Shown: piece by piece, positions 9,792 to 18,616 of the stretch
How the letters are laid out: each line of letters opens with the position of its first letter
Numbering within the stretch: the stretch's first letter is position 1
Assembly (NCBI RefSeq): GCF_001509485.1
Contig: NZ_LLZI01000232.1
Span: 62,001 to 126,000, forward strand
Reading direction: 5' to 3'
Length of the DNA: 64,000 nt
Origin: Streptomyces sp. NRRL F-4489
GTDB lineage: Bacteria; Actinomycetota; Actinomycetes; Streptomycetales; Streptomycetaceae
The notes under the pieces: generated by a model
Database searches by the model: none
Seen by the model: only the letters and a program-made list of their open reading frames with translations
Told to the model about the DNA's origin: nothing
Program-made: the position numbers and the translations under genes

Positions 9792-9820
9792 GGGCCCCGG
9801 CGCACCGAGCGCCGGGGCCC
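9792..9820 (+). terminator. Hairpin terminator after ileS
   Basis: A perfect 12-bp GC stem (9792-9803 with 9809-9820) closes a 5-base loop, 31 bases after the ileS stop. There is no clear T-run, as is common for Streptomyces terminators. Confidence 0.8.
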
Positions 9821-9914
9821 GCGCTCTTCTCCGCCCCCCGCGCACCCCCACCGCGCCCCCCGCCCGGATGACACCGGTACCACGGGCACCGGGCACCGCG
9901 CACAGGGCACGCAA

Positions 9915-9956
9915 CAGGGCCGGGCCCCGAGGGAGTTCCCCCGGGGCCCGGCCCTG
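9915..9956 (-). terminator. Hairpin terminator after divIVA
   Basis: A perfect 14-bp stem (9915-9928 with 9943-9956) with a 14-base loop, 40 bases beyond the divIVA stop. With the previous hairpin it insulates the convergent ileS and divIVA genes. Confidence 0.8.
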
Positions 9957-9996
9957 ATTGCCGACGTGAGGCGCGCCTAGCGGCGTCCGCGGTCCG

Positions 9997-11097
9997 TCAG
10001 TTGTCGTCCTCGTCGATGAGGAAGCCGCGCATCGGCGACGGCGTCTGCTGCATCGGCGACGGCCCCTGCGGCCGCACCGGCGCCATCGGCTGGGTCATCG
10101 CCGGCGACATCTGCTGCTGGCCGCCGTACGACGGGCCGCCGCTGGACGGGCTGCTCATCGAGTGGTTGCCGCCCATGGACTGGTTGCCGCCCATGGTGTG
10201 GTTCCCGCCCATGGTGCCCGCACCGGCCGACGCCATCGACGGGGACGGCGGCAGCGAGGCGGCCGCCGGGGTCCGCGGCGGGGCCAGCGACTCGTCGGAC
10301 TGGTTCTCCAGCTGGCGCAGCTGGCTCTCCAGGTACGACTTCAGGCGGGTGCGGTACTCGCGCTCGAAGCCGCGCAGGTCCTCGACCTTGCGCTCCAGCG
10401 TCGCGCGGGCCGACTCCAGCGAGCCCATCGCCACGCGGTGCTTCTCCTGCGCGTCCCGCTCCAGCGCGTCGGCCTTGGCGCGGGCGTCCCGCTCCAGGCC
10501 CTCGGCGCGGCTGCGCGCCTCGCCGACGATCTTGTTGGCCTCGGAACGGGCCTCCGCGATCGCCTGGTCGGCGGTCTGCTGCGCCAGCGACAGCACGCGC
10601 GCCGCGCTGTCACCGCCGGGGCCGCCCTGCTGCTGGGGGGCCTGCGGCAGTTGCTGTCCGGGACCGCCCATCGGACCGCCCAGCGGGCCGCCCTGGCCCA
10701 TCGGGCCGGGACCGTGCGGGCCCTGCGGACCGTGGCCACCGGGACCGGGGGGCAGCTGCGGTGCACCACCGGGCAGTTGGGGCGGGCCACCCATCCCCTG
10801 CTGCTGCGGCGGGACCGGCTGCGGACCGGATATGGCGGCGGGCACCGGTGCCCCCGGCCGCTGCTGCTGCTCCTGCTGCTGGTCGGGACCCTTGCGGAGC
10901 CCCTGCTGCTGGTTCTGCGCGGCGGCCCGGGTGGCGGCGGCCAGCTTGGCGCGCAGGTCCTCGTTCTCCCGGAGCAGGCGGGTCAGTTCGGCCTCGACCT
11001 CGTCGAGGAAGGCATCGACCTCGTCCTCGTCATAGCCTTCTCGGAGGCGGACGGTTGTGAACTGCTTGTTCCGCACGTCCTCGGGGGTCAACGGCAT
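9997..11097 (-). CDS. divIVA: DivIVA polar growth scaffold
   Basis: A 366-residue coiled-coil protein that marks curved membrane at hyphal tips and recruits the polar cell-wall machinery; it is essential in Streptomyces. The conserved N-terminal domain (MPLTPEDVRNKQFTTVRLR) is followed by a first coiled coil (about 25-60). A long Gln/Pro/Gly-rich linker (about 65-165) leads to the second coiled coil (about 170-265). The C-terminal disordered tail holds near-repeats of GGNxxM and Pro/Met-rich sequence. The linker and tail are much longer than in Bacillus DivIVA, as is usual for streptomycetes. It lies downstream of sepG and sepF, beyond ftsZ. Confidence 0.97.
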   Translation of the reverse strand: MPLTPEDVRNKQFTTVRLREGYDEDEVDAFLDEVEAELTRLLRENEDLRAKLAAATRAAAQNQQQGLRKGPDQQQEQQQRPGAPVPAAISGPQPVPPQQQGMGGPPQLPGGAPQLPPGPGGHGPQGPHGPGPMGQGGPLGGPMGGPGQQLPQAPQQQGGPGGDSAARVLSLAQQTADQAIAEARSEANKIVGEARSRAEGLERDARAKADALERDAQEKHRVAMGSLESARATLERKVEDLRGFEREYRTRLKSYLESQLRQLENQSDESLAPPRTPAAASLPPSPSMASAGAGTMGGNHTMGGNQSMGGNHSMSSPSSGGPSYGGQQQMSPAMTQPMAPVRPQGPSPMQQTPSPMRGFLIDEDDN

Positions 11098-11146
11098 CTC
11101 TACTTCACCTCAACGTAGTCGTCGGCAATCGGCAAGACCGTATCGT

Positions 11147-11440
11147 TCACACCAACAACACCGACCTCACGACGGTGATCAGGATGTAGACGATGATCAT
11201 CAATACGAAGAAGGACAGGTCGAGCGCCACGCCCCCGAGACGCAGCGGCGGGATGACCCGCCGCAGAAGCTTGAGTGGCGGATCGGTGACAGTGTAGGTG
11301 GCCTCAAGAATCACCACCATCGCCTTGCCGGGTTGCCATGAACGGGCGAACTGGAAGACATAGTCCATCACCAGGCGGAAGATCAGCAGGATCAGGAAGC
11401 AGTACAGCGCGATGTAGATCACCTGACCAGCGATGCTCAT
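11147..11440 (-). CDS. sepG: YggT/YlmG-family division membrane protein (SepG)
   Basis: A 97-residue membrane protein of the YggT family with two hydrophobic segments (about 6-24 and 70-92). The cytoplasmic link contains the family signature around residues 45-65 (TDPPLKLLRRVIPPLR). The Streptomyces orthologue, encoded at this spot between sepF and divIVA, is SepG. It helps place FtsZ in sporulation septa and affects nucleoid compaction. Naming rests on family and context. There are 49 bases to divIVA and 67 to sepF, so cotranscription is likely. Confidence 0.88.
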   Translation of the reverse strand: MSIAGQVIYIALYCFLILLIFRLVMDYVFQFARSWQPGKAMVVILEATYTVTDPPLKLLRRVIPPLRLGGVALDLSFFVLMIIVYILITVVRSVLLV

Positions 11441-11507
11441 CTCGCGCGTCCCTCTCCCCTTGCTCCTGTTGTGACCTTAACGGCCCTGGTGTGCCCGGTG
11501 TTGCGTC

Positions 11508-12128
11508 TCAGCTCTGGTTGAAGAACCCGCCCTCTGCGATACGGGCCTTGTCCTCCGCCGTGACATCGACGTTAGCAGGCGACAACAGGAACACCTTCTG
11601 CGTCACCCGTTCAATGCTCCCGTGCAGTCCGAAGACCAGACCGGCCGCAAAGTCGACAAGTCGCTTCGCGTCCGTGTCGTCCATCTCCGTGAGATTCATG
11701 ATCACCGGAGTGCCCTCACGGAAGTGTTCCCCGATGGTACGGGCTTCGTTGTAGGTCCGGGGGTGCAGTGTGGTGATGCGGTAAGGCTCCCGCTCGGACA
11801 CAACTTTGGGCATGATCACCGGTGCGTTCTTCTCCAGGTTCGGACGTTCGGGTGTGATGGATGCCACGGGGGCGATACGCGCGGGTCGTCCGCTTTCCGC
11901 GGCGAGCGGGGCGGGTTCACGCGGTGCCGGAGGGGTCGTGGCGCGGACCGGTTCCTCCCGCTCCGGGCGTGTCTCGGCCTGCACTTGGTGCTGCTGCCGC
12001 CGCCCCCGATCGGGCTCCGGGTCAAGCTCGGGCTCGAACTCGTCGTCGGGGTCGAACCCCCGGCCGTCGTACCCATCGTCCTCCACGAGGCCGAGGTAGA
12101 CCGCCATCTTGCGCATCGCGCCGGCCAT
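11508..12128 (-). CDS. sepF: SepF, FtsZ membrane anchor
   Basis: A 206-residue cell-division protein. The N terminus ([13 protein letters not shown]) is the expected amphipathic membrane-binding helix. A long acidic and Arg-rich linker follows (about 25-110). The conserved SepF core (about 115-200) contains [20 protein letters not shown] and the [18 protein letters not shown] segment. Actinobacteria lack FtsA, and SepF tethers FtsZ to the membrane. The annotated start (MAGAM) lies four codons before an internal ATG that would give the more usual N terminus, and either is possible. It lies between yggS and sepG. Confidence 0.95.
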   Translation of the reverse strand: MAGAMRKMAVYLGLVEDDGYDGRGFDPDDEFEPELDPEPDRGRRQQHQVQAETRPEREEPVRATTPPAPREPAPLAAESGRPARIAPVASITPERPNLEKNAPVIMPKVVSEREPYRITTLHPRTYNEARTIGEHFREGTPVIMNLTEMDDTDAKRLVDFAAGLVFGLHGSIERVTQKVFLLSPANVDVTAEDKARIAEGGFFNQS

Positions 12129-12252
12129 TCTCTGCGTCCTCCGCTCTGTGGTGGATCGGCTCCGTCACCGGGGGCCTTGGATCCACTCGGCCTGCCCCGC
12201 TTCCTGCGGGAATGACCATATTTTGTGCTGTGGTCCGACTTGCTTGGCGACG

Positions 12253-12987
12253 TTACCCGAGCCGTGGTCGGACTCCGAGTACCGCGGTGCCGATGCGCAC
12301 ATGTGTCGCCCCGGCCGCCACGGCGTCCTCGAGGTCCGCGCTCATACCTGCTGACACCATGGTGGCAGCAGGATGGGTCGCGCGCAGGTCGGATGAGATT
12401 TCCATGAGCCGCTCGAACGCGGCGCGTTGACGTCCGGCGTACGGTCCGGTCAGCGGAGCGACCGTCATCACTCCGTCCAGGCGCAGCCCTTCGGCGCCGG
12501 CGATCACCTCGGCGAGCTGGGCGACGCCCTCGGGCGCCACCCCGCCGCGGTCGCCGGTGATCCGCCCGTCCTGTCCTGATTCGACGTCAAACGCCACCTG
12601 GATCAGGCAGCCCAGCTCCCGGCCGGCCCGGACCGCCTCCTTGGAGAGCGCGGTGACGAGCCGGGGGCGGTCCACGGACTGGACGACCCCGGCGTAGCGG
12701 GCCACGGAGCGCACCTTGTTGGTCTGCAACTGACCGACGAAGTGCCAAGTCAGCGGCAAATCGGCGCATTCGGCCGCTTTCGGTGCCGCTTCCTGATCGC
12801 GGTTCTCCGCGACCTGACGCACCCCCAGCTCCGCCAGCAGCCGGACGTCGCTCGCCGGGTAGGTCTTGGTGACGACGATCAGCTGCACCTCGTCACGGGC
12901 CCGGCCGGCCTTGGTGCAGGCGGTGGAGATACGATCCTCCACCCGCGCGAGGCTGTCGGCCAGTTGCGTTCTGCGGTCGTCGGTCAC
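12253..12987 (-). CDS. yggS: YggS/PLPBP-family pyridoxal-phosphate homeostasis protein
   Basis: A 244-residue PLP-binding protein with the fold of alanine racemase domain 1; the family balances vitamin B6 and amino-acid pools and has no proven enzyme activity. The PLP lysine lies in LIVVTKTYPASD (Lys near residue 40), and the C-terminal phosphate-binding motif is THVRIGTAVLG. The GTG at 12985-12987 overlaps the stop of pgeF by four bases (GTGA), and an upstream GGAGAG serves it, so I prefer it to the longer ATG frame starting at 13020. Translational coupling to pgeF is likely. The gene sits in its usual place between ftsZ and sepF. Confidence 0.93.
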   Translation of the reverse strand: MTDDRRTQLADSLARVEDRISTACTKAGRARDEVQLIVVTKTYPASDVRLLAELGVRQVAENRDQEAAPKAAECADLPLTWHFVGQLQTNKVRSVARYAGVVQSVDRPRLVTALSKEAVRAGRELGCLIQVAFDVESGQDGRITGDRGGVAPEGVAQLAEVIAGAEGLRLDGVMTVAPLTGPYAGRQRAAFERLMEISSDLRATHPAATMVSAGMSADLEDAVAAGATHVRIGTAVLGVRPRLG

Positions 12988-13736
12988 AGCAGAGCCTCTC
13001 CGGGGGCGTCCCCGAGCCATACATAGCTGGCGAGCCGCCCGGTCGTGCGGTCGCGTCGGTACGAGTAGTGGTCCGCCGACTCCCGGGTGCAGACCGCCGA
13101 TTGCTCCCGCAACGGCACGCCCCCCGCGGCGAGTTGGGCCCGCACGCCCGCGGTGACGTCCACCGCCGGGGTGCCCCAGGAGGTGGTCGACCGGCTCTCC
13201 GGCACCGCCGCGGCGACCTCCGCGCGCATCGCCTCGGGGACCTCGTAGCAGCGCCCGCAGACCGCCGGCCCGGTGTAGGCCAGGATCCGGGACGGCTGCG
13301 CGCCCAGCTCGGTCATCGCGGCCAGGACCGCGGGGACCACCCCGGCGACCAGGCCCGGCCGGCCGGCGTGCGCGGCGCCCGCGACCCCGGCGACCGGGTC
13401 GGCCAGCAGGACCGGGGTGCAGTCCGCGGTCAGCACGGCCAGCGCCAGTCCGCGCCGGGTGGTCACCAGCGCGTCCACGGACGGGATCGCGTCCCCGGTC
13501 CAGGGGCCGTCGACCACCGCGACGTCCCGGCCGTGGACTTGGTTCATCCAGACCACCGCGGCCGGGTCGAGGCCCAGCGCGCGGGCCGCCCGTTCGCGGT
13601 TGGTACGGACGGCGGCGGGGTCGTCGCCCACCGCGCCGCCGAGGTTGAGCTGCTCATACGGAGCGGCGCTCACCCCGCCCCACCTGTCGGTGAAGGCGAA
13701 GTGCGCGCCGCTCACGTGGTGCTGTTGCCCTATCAC
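12984..13736 (-). CDS. pgeF: Multicopper-type laccase-domain protein (YfiH/PgeF family)
   Basis: A 250-residue protein of the YfiH family, usually found directly after ftsZ. The E. coli member corrects peptidoglycan by removing wrongly built UDP-MurNAc-Ser precursors, and relatives were also reported as purine nucleoside phosphorylases. Family residues are present: WMNQVHGRDV near 63-72, ADCTPVLL with its Asp-Cys, GAAHAGRPGL, and ILAYTGPAVCGRCYEV toward the centre. The tail DHYSYRRD is also typical. There are 14 bases to ftsZ upstream, and the stop overlaps the yggS start. Confidence 0.9.
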   Translation of the reverse strand: MIGQQHHVSGAHFAFTDRWGGVSAAPYEQLNLGGAVGDDPAAVRTNRERAARALGLDPAAVVWMNQVHGRDVAVVDGPWTGDAIPSVDALVTTRRGLALAVLTADCTPVLLADPVAGVAGAAHAGRPGLVAGVVPAVLAAMTELGAQPSRILAYTGPAVCGRCYEVPEAMRAEVAAAVPESRSTTSWGTPAVDVTAGVRAQLAAGGVPLREQSAVCTRESADHYSYRRDRTTGRLASYVWLGDAPGEALL

Positions 13737-13750
13737 GTCGGTGCTTTACA

Positions 13751-14989
13751 TCACTTCAGGAAGTCGGGGACGTCCAGCTCCTCGGCCGCGGCGTCGGAGT
13801 ACGGACGGGCCGGGGGGACCGACGGCGCGGGGCCGCTCGGCGGGGTGGAGATCTCGCCCGGCGAGGAGGACTCGGCGGTCGCCGGGGCCTCGTCGCGGAC
13901 CGGGGGCAGGGTGCCGAGGCCGCCGAACGACGGGGCGGTGCGCGGCGGGTCGGCCGGCACGGAGCGGACCGGCGCCGGGGCGGTCTCCTCGCGCTTGGGG
14001 GCCGGCATACCGGTCTGCTGGGAGTCGCGGCGGGCCGGCGGCTGGCCGCCGTCGAAGCCCGCGGCGATGACGGTCACCCGGACCTCGTCGCCCAGGGCGT
14101 CGTCGATGACCGCGCCGAAGATGATGTTGGCCTCGGGGTGCGCGGCCTCGCTGACCAGCTGCGCGGCCTCGTTGATCTCGAAGAGACCGAGGTCGGAGCC
14201 GCCGGAGATGGAGAGCAGCACACCGCGGGCGCCGTCGATCGACGCCTCCAGGAGGGGCGAGGAGATCGCCATCTCCGCGGCGGCCACCGCGCGGTCGTCG
14301 CCGCGCGCCGAGCCGATGCCCATCAGCGCCGAGCCGGCCTCGGACATCACGGACTTGACGTCGGCGAAGTCGAGGTTGATCAGGCCCGGGGTGGTGATCA
14401 GGTCGGTGATGCCCTGGACGCCCGAGAGCAGCACCTGGTCAGCGGACTTGAACGCGTCGAGCACGCTCACCTGGCGGTCCGAGATGGACAGCAGGCGGTC
14501 GTTGGGGATCACGATGAGGGTGTCGACCTCTTCGCGCAGGCTCGCGATACCGTCCTCGGCCTGGTTGGCGCGGCGGCGGCCCTCGAAGGTGAACGGCCGG
14601 GTGACCACACCGATCGTCAGGGCGCCCAGGGAGCGGGCGATATTGGCGACGACCGGGGCACCCCCGGTGCCGGTGCCGCCGCCCTCGCCCGCGGTCACGA
14701 AGACCATGTCGGCCCCCTTGAGGACCTCCTCGATCTCCTCGCGGTGGTCCTCGGCCGCCTTGCGGCCCACGTCGGGGTTGGCGCCGGCGCCGAGTCCGCG
14801 CGTCATCTCGCGGCCGACGTCGAGCTTGACGTCGGCGTCGCTCATCAGCAACGCCTGCGCATCGGTGTTGATCGCGATGAACTCGACGCCCTTGAGCCCG
14901 ACCTCGATCATCCGGTTGATGGCGTTGACGCCACCGCCGCCGATGCCGACGACCTTGATGACTGCGAGGTAGTTCTGCGGTGCTGCCAC
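13751..14989 (-). CDS. ftsZ: Cell division GTPase FtsZ
   Basis: A 412-residue tubulin homologue that polymerises into the Z ring (in Streptomyces, ladders of rings during sporulation). The GTP-binding signature GGGTGTG is at 103-109. The N-terminal [13 protein letters not shown] (15-27) and the T7 synergy loop [11 protein letters not shown] (205-215) are intact. The last residues (ELDVPDFLK) form the conserved C-terminal peptide that binds SepF and other partners, after a Pro-rich linker (about 315-400). The 282 bases upstream hold promoter and operator-like sequences, described separately. Development-dependent control is known for Streptomyces ftsZ. Confidence 0.99.
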   Translation of the reverse strand: MAAPQNYLAVIKVVGIGGGGVNAINRMIEVGLKGVEFIAINTDAQALLMSDADVKLDVGREMTRGLGAGANPDVGRKAAEDHREEIEEVLKGADMVFVTAGEGGGTGTGGAPVVANIARSLGALTIGVVTRPFTFEGRRRANQAEDGIASLREEVDTLIVIPNDRLLSISDRQVSVLDAFKSADQVLLSGVQGITDLITTPGLINLDFADVKSVMSEAGSALMGIGSARGDDRAVAAAEMAISSPLLEASIDGARGVLLSISGGSDLGLFEINEAAQLVSEAAHPEANIIFGAVIDDALGDEVRVTVIAAGFDGGQPPARRDSQQTGMPAPKREETAPAPVRSVPADPPRTAPSFGGLGTLPPVRDEAPATAESSSPGEISTPPSGPAPSVPPARPYSDAAAEELDVPDFLK

Positions 14990-15084
14990 GTCGAAGGCCT
15001 CTCGCCTCGATTTACGTGTCGTCGCCGCACATTGCGTGTGGACGCCGACTGATGCCGAAGGGGTGGTCCGTCTCTGCCGACCCG

Positions 15085-15109
15085 AACCCTAAGCCTGAAG
15101 TTTAGGGTT
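15085..15109. promoter_or_regulatory. Inverted repeat in the ftsZ leader
   Basis: AACCCTAA (15085-15092) and TTAGGGTT (15102-15109) are perfect 8-bp arms around a 9-base spacer, about 95-120 bases upstream of the ftsZ start. It could be an operator, part of a promoter (TAGGGT is a usable -10 on the minus strand) or an RNA hairpin. Confidence 0.55.
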
Positions 15110-15150
15110 ACTGTGCCTGTGCTCCTGGTTCCACGGTCCCTTTGGAACGA

Positions 15151-15181
15151 GACACTAAGTCGACAAGGCGCGCGCGTTCAA
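15151..15181 (-). promoter_or_regulatory. Candidate ftsZ promoter with WhiA-type GACAC site
   Basis: Read on the minus strand, TTGAAC (15176-15181) and TAGTGT (15152-15157) lie 18 bases apart and make a good -35/-10 pair, with transcription starting near 15145. GACAC at 15151-15155 matches the core recognised by WhiA, which activates ftsZ in S. venezuelae, and overlaps the -10. The promoter call is moderate; the WhiA call is weak because the motif is short. Confidence 0.5.
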
Positions 15182-15215
15182 CGAACACGCCGAACCTCCC
15201 GTTTTTCTTTTCACC

Positions 15216-15233
15216 CTATGTGATCACCCATAG
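15216..15233. promoter_or_regulatory. Near-palindrome upstream of the ftsZ promoter
   Basis: CTATG (15216-15220) and CATAG (15229-15233) flank a TGATCA core. It sits in an AT-rich patch just beyond the ftsQ stop and 40-60 bases upstream of the candidate promoter, so it may be an operator. No regulator is recognised. Confidence 0.35.
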
Positions 15234-15271
15234 TCGTAGCCATCCAGGGTGCTGGCCTGCGTCGCGGTACG

Positions 15272-16087
15272 TCAACTCCCGGACACCGCGGGCGCGCTGG
15301 GGACCGAGATGTCGAAGTGGCGCGCGTCACGCGCCGCCTTCAGCAGCGCTGCCAGCACCTTCGCCTTTTCGGCACCCTGCTCGCTGCTGCCCCACAGCAC
15401 CGTGCGGCCACCTGCGAGTTCGAGGCTGATCGCGTCGTACGAGCGGACCCGGACGGACCGGACGTCCGGGCGGACGGCGGGCGGGAGGTCGCGCGCGACG
15501 GCGACCGCGGCGCGCAGCAAACGACCGGTTCCGAAACGCCGCGAACCCGCCGGGTCGGAAACGGTCAGCGTCAGAAGCGGTACGCCCTTGGGAGCGCGGG
15601 CCACCGTGGCGAACCGGACGCCCTCGCCGTCCACTTCCTCGAACTTCCCGTTCGTTTGCAGCAGCAGTTCCGGCGTCCTTTCGGTCACCTCCAGACCGAG
15701 GGTGTGCGGCCAGGAACGGGTGACCTCGACGCGCTTGATACGCGGGAGCCGGGCCAGCAGCCGGTGTTCGATCGCGTCGGTGTCGACCGAGGCGAGCGGG
15801 GTGTGCAGCGGCGCGGCCGCGGCGGCGACCACCTCCCGCGGGGTGAGCACCTGGGTGCCGGCGGCCCGGACGCTCTCCAGCCGGAGCCAGTCCGAACCGT
15901 AGAGCGCCCAGGCGCCGAACCCGCCGAGCAGCGCCGCGAGAACCGCGATGATGATCACACCGCGGCGGCCCGGGCGGCGCAGCCGCAGCCGCGGGCGCGG
16001 CAGCCGGAAGCGCCGGGCCCCGGGCGGCGCAGGCGGACCGGACCGTGACGTCGTCGCGCCGCGTCTGGCGGTGGTCGGTCCGGCCAC
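15272..16087 (-). CDS. ftsQ: Divisome protein FtsQ
   Basis: A 271-residue bitopic membrane protein of the FtsQ/DivIB family that links FtsL with the septal synthase FtsW-FtsI. A basic Pro/Arg-rich cytoplasmic tail (1-43) leads to one membrane helix (about 44-66). The POTRA domain (LRLESVRAAGTQVLTPREVV) follows, then the FtsQ beta domain with TRSWPHTLGLEVTERTPELL. It sits between murG (23 bases) and ftsZ as in other streptomycetes; no murC or ddl gene separates them. Confidence 0.94.
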   Translation of the reverse strand: MAGPTTARRGATTSRSGPPAPPGARRFRLPRPRLRLRRPGRRGVIIIAVLAALLGGFGAWALYGSDWLRLESVRAAGTQVLTPREVVAAAAAPLHTPLASVDTDAIEHRLLARLPRIKRVEVTRSWPHTLGLEVTERTPELLLQTNGKFEEVDGEGVRFATVARAPKGVPLLTLTVSDPAGSRRFGTGRLLRAAVAVARDLPPAVRPDVRSVRVRSYDAISLELAGGRTVLWGSSEQGAEKAKVLAALLKAARDARHFDISVPSAPAVSGS

Positions 16088-16109
16088 GCTCTCCGCCTTC
16101 TCTCGTCCG

Positions 16110-17201
16110 CTACTTGCGGTGCTGCTCGATCGCCTCGTAGACCATGCCGACCAGCAGTTCGTCGGCGTCCCGGCGGCCGAACTCCGAGGCCGCGCGGGAC
16201 ATCTCGTACAGCCGGTGCGGATCGCCCAGGACCGGGAGCACGTTGTTCTGCACCCACTCCGGGGTCAGCTGGGCGTCGTCGACCAGCAGGCCGCCGCCGG
16301 CGTTGACCAGCGGCTGGGCGTTGAGCCGCTGCTCGCCGTTGCCGATGGGCAGCGGGACGAAGGCGGCCGGCAGCCCGACGGCGGACAGCTCGGCGACGGT
16401 CATCGCGCCCGCGCGGCAGAGCATCATGTCGGCCGCGGCGTACGCGAGATCCATCCGGTCCAGATACGGTACCGGGACGTAGGGGGGCATTCCCGGCATG
16501 TTGTCGACGTGCGGCAGTTCGTTCTTCGGGCCGACCGCGTGCAGCACCTGGATGCCGGAGCGCTGAAGGGCGGGCACGGCGGCCTGGACGACCTCGTTCA
16601 GCCGGCGGGCGCCCTGCGAACCGCCGGAGACCAGCAGCGTCGGGAGGTTGGGGTCGAGCCCGAACGCGGCGCGCGCCTCCGGGCGGACCGCGGCGCGGTC
16701 CAGGGTGGCGATCGAGCGGCGCAGCGGGATGCCGACGTAGCGGGCGCCGCGCAGCTTGCTGTCCGGCGTGCTGACCGCGACGAAGCTGGCGTACCGCGAC
16801 CCGATCTTGTTGGCCAGGCCGGGGCGGGCGTTGGCCTCGTGGACGATGATCGGCACGCCCAGGCGCTTGGCGGCGAGGTAGCCGGGGAGCGCGACATAGC
16901 CGCCGAAGCCCACCACGCAGTCCGCCTTGGTGCGCTCCAGGATCTGCTCGGCCGCCTTGATCGTGCCGCGCAGCCGCCCGGGGACGGTGATCAGTTCGGG
17001 GGTGGGCTTGCGGGGCAGCGGGACGGCCGGGATCAGGCCCAGTTCATAGCCCCGTTCGGGCACCAGCCGGGTCTCCAGGCCGCGCTCCGTGCCGAGTGCC
17101 GTGATCCCCACGGTCGGGTCCTGCCGCCGCAGGGCGTCCGCGAGGGCGAGCGCGGGCTCGATGTGGCCGGCGGTCCCCCCACCGGCGAGTACGACATGCA
17201 C
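16110..17201 (-). CDS. murG: MurG: UDP-GlcNAc transferase forming lipid II
   Basis: A 363-residue GT-B glycosyltransferase at the cytoplasmic membrane face. It adds GlcNAc to lipid I and makes lipid II. The N-terminal glycine loop [18 protein letters not shown] (8-25) and the second motif [16 protein letters not shown] match the family. The C-terminal domain has the UDP-GlcNAc site around [14 protein letters not shown] and [20 protein letters not shown]. Six bases separate it from ftsW, so the two are surely cotranscribed. Confidence 0.97.
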   Translation of the reverse strand: MHVVLAGGGTAGHIEPALALADALRRQDPTVGITALGTERGLETRLVPERGYELGLIPAVPLPRKPTPELITVPGRLRGTIKAAEQILERTKADCVVGFGGYVALPGYLAAKRLGVPIIVHEANARPGLANKIGSRYASFVAVSTPDSKLRGARYVGIPLRRSIATLDRAAVRPEARAAFGLDPNLPTLLVSGGSQGARRLNEVVQAAVPALQRSGIQVLHAVGPKNELPHVDNMPGMPPYVPVPYLDRMDLAYAAADMMLCRAGAMTVAELSAVGLPAAFVPLPIGNGEQRLNAQPLVNAGGGLLVDDAQLTPEWVQNNVLPVLGDPHRLYEMSRAASEFGRRDADELLVGMVYEAIEQHRK

Positions 17202-17207
17202 CGAAAT

Positions 17208-18557
17208 TCACCGCTCTCCGGACGGCCGCCTCATGGCGCGCCGTCTCATCGTCTTCCATCTCACCCCGGCCGGCTTCCTGCCGGATGCCGGCCTCCGCGC
17301 CGACCGCGCCGTCAACGCCGCCCGTGCGGCGGGCTCGTCACGCGCGAAGGCGATCAGCAGCCCGACCCCGAACATCGTCGGCAGCAGGGCGGAACCCCCG
17401 TAGGAGAACAGCGGGAGCGGGACTCCGGCGATCGGCAGCAGACCGAGCACCGCACCGATGTTGATCACGGCCTGGGCCATGATCCAGGTGGTCACGCCAC
17501 CCGCTGCGTACCGTACGAAGGGGTCCTCCGTGCGTCCGGCCACGCGGATACCCGCATAGCCTAGAGCCGCGAAGAGGGCGAGGACCGACAGCGTCCCCGC
17601 CAGTCCCAGTTCCTCCCCGGTGATGGCGAAGATGAAGTCGGTGTGCGGTTCGGGGAGTTCTCCCCATTTTTCCATACTCGCCCCGAGGCCCGAACCGAAG
17701 AGCCCGCCGGAGGCCAGCGCGTAGATGCCGTGCACGGCCTGCCAGCACTGGTCGCCCGGGCCCGGGTCGGTGGCGCCGATGCAGGCGAGCCGCGACATCC
17801 GGTGGGCGCTGGTCTTGATCAGCAGGGCGCCGAGCACCGCGGCCGCGCCGAGCACCCCGGCGAACAGCCGGGTCGGGGCGCCGGCCAGCCACAGCAGCCC
17901 GAAGAGGATCGCGGTCAGGATGATGGTGGTGCCCATATCGCCGCCGAGCATGATCAGCCCGAGCAGGAGAAAGGTCACCGGCGTCAGCGGTACGAGCAGC
18001 TGCTTCCACTGGGTCAGCTGCCGCTTCTCCTCCTTGCGGGCCAGCAGGTCGGCGGCCCACAGGACGAGCGCCAGTTTGCCGAACTCGCTCGGTTGCACCT
18101 GGAAAGGGCCGCCGAGGCTGAGCCAGTTCTGGTTGCCGTTCACCGCGACGCCGATGCCGGGGATCGCCACCAGGATCAGCAGGAACACCGATCCGGCCAG
18201 CAGCGGATAGGCCAGCGCCCGGTGCCGGCGGACCGGCATCCGGGAGGCGAGCAGCAGCAGTCCGCCCCCGAGGGCGGCGGCCAGCAGCTGCTTGCGGAAG
18301 AAGTACGACGGGGCCAGGCCGGACTGGAGCGCCTTGATCTGGGAGGCCGAGTAGACCATCACCAGCCCCAGGACGGTGATCAGCAGGCTGCCGCCGAGGA
18401 TCAGGTAGTACGCCGTCAGCGGACGGTCCCAGGCCCGGCGGGCCCGGAGGTAGAGCCCGCGCGGGCCGGCCGGGGTGCGGCCGGCCCGCGCCGGGCGCGC
18501 CGTCGCGGGGGTCCGGCGCACCGGGCGCGGCGCCGGTTTCGCCGGTCGGGCGGTCAT
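17208..18557 (-). CDS. ftsW: FtsW, SEDS-family septal peptidoglycan polymerase
   Basis: A 449-residue polytopic protein with about ten membrane helices. It polymerises lipid II at the septum with FtsI. SEDS features are visible: VYSASQIKAL in the first helix pair, GNQNWLSLGGPFQVQPSEFGKLALVLW in the centre, and TDFIFAITGEELGLAG and PLFSYGGSALLPTMFGVGLL near the end. The ATG at 18555-18557 has the site GGAGG nine bases upstream. The long open frame further upstream belongs to murD antisense reading. A basic tail of about 40 residues precedes helix 1. Confidence 0.96.
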   Translation of the reverse strand: MTARPAKPAPRPVRRTPATARPARAGRTPAGPRGLYLRARRAWDRPLTAYYLILGGSLLITVLGLVMVYSASQIKALQSGLAPSYFFRKQLLAAALGGGLLLLASRMPVRRHRALAYPLLAGSVFLLILVAIPGIGVAVNGNQNWLSLGGPFQVQPSEFGKLALVLWAADLLARKEEKRQLTQWKQLLVPLTPVTFLLLGLIMLGGDMGTTIILTAILFGLLWLAGAPTRLFAGVLGAAAVLGALLIKTSAHRMSRLACIGATDPGPGDQCWQAVHGIYALASGGLFGSGLGASMEKWGELPEPHTDFIFAITGEELGLAGTLSVLALFAALGYAGIRVAGRTEDPFVRYAAGGVTTWIMAQAVINIGAVLGLLPIAGVPLPLFSYGGSALLPTMFGVGLLIAFARDEPAARAALTARSARRPASGRKPAGVRWKTMRRRAMRRPSGER

Positions 18558-18616
18558 CGTCGTCCCCTCCACAGGTGCGCTCGCCGCCGGGGAGGGCGGC
18601 AGCGGGGAGCACCGGG

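Noticed and set aside
6018..9914. A 1,298-codon open frame on the minus strand across ileS
   Set aside because: It is a high-GC shadow of ileS with no family similarity and wrong codon bias; the plus-strand IleRS is certain.
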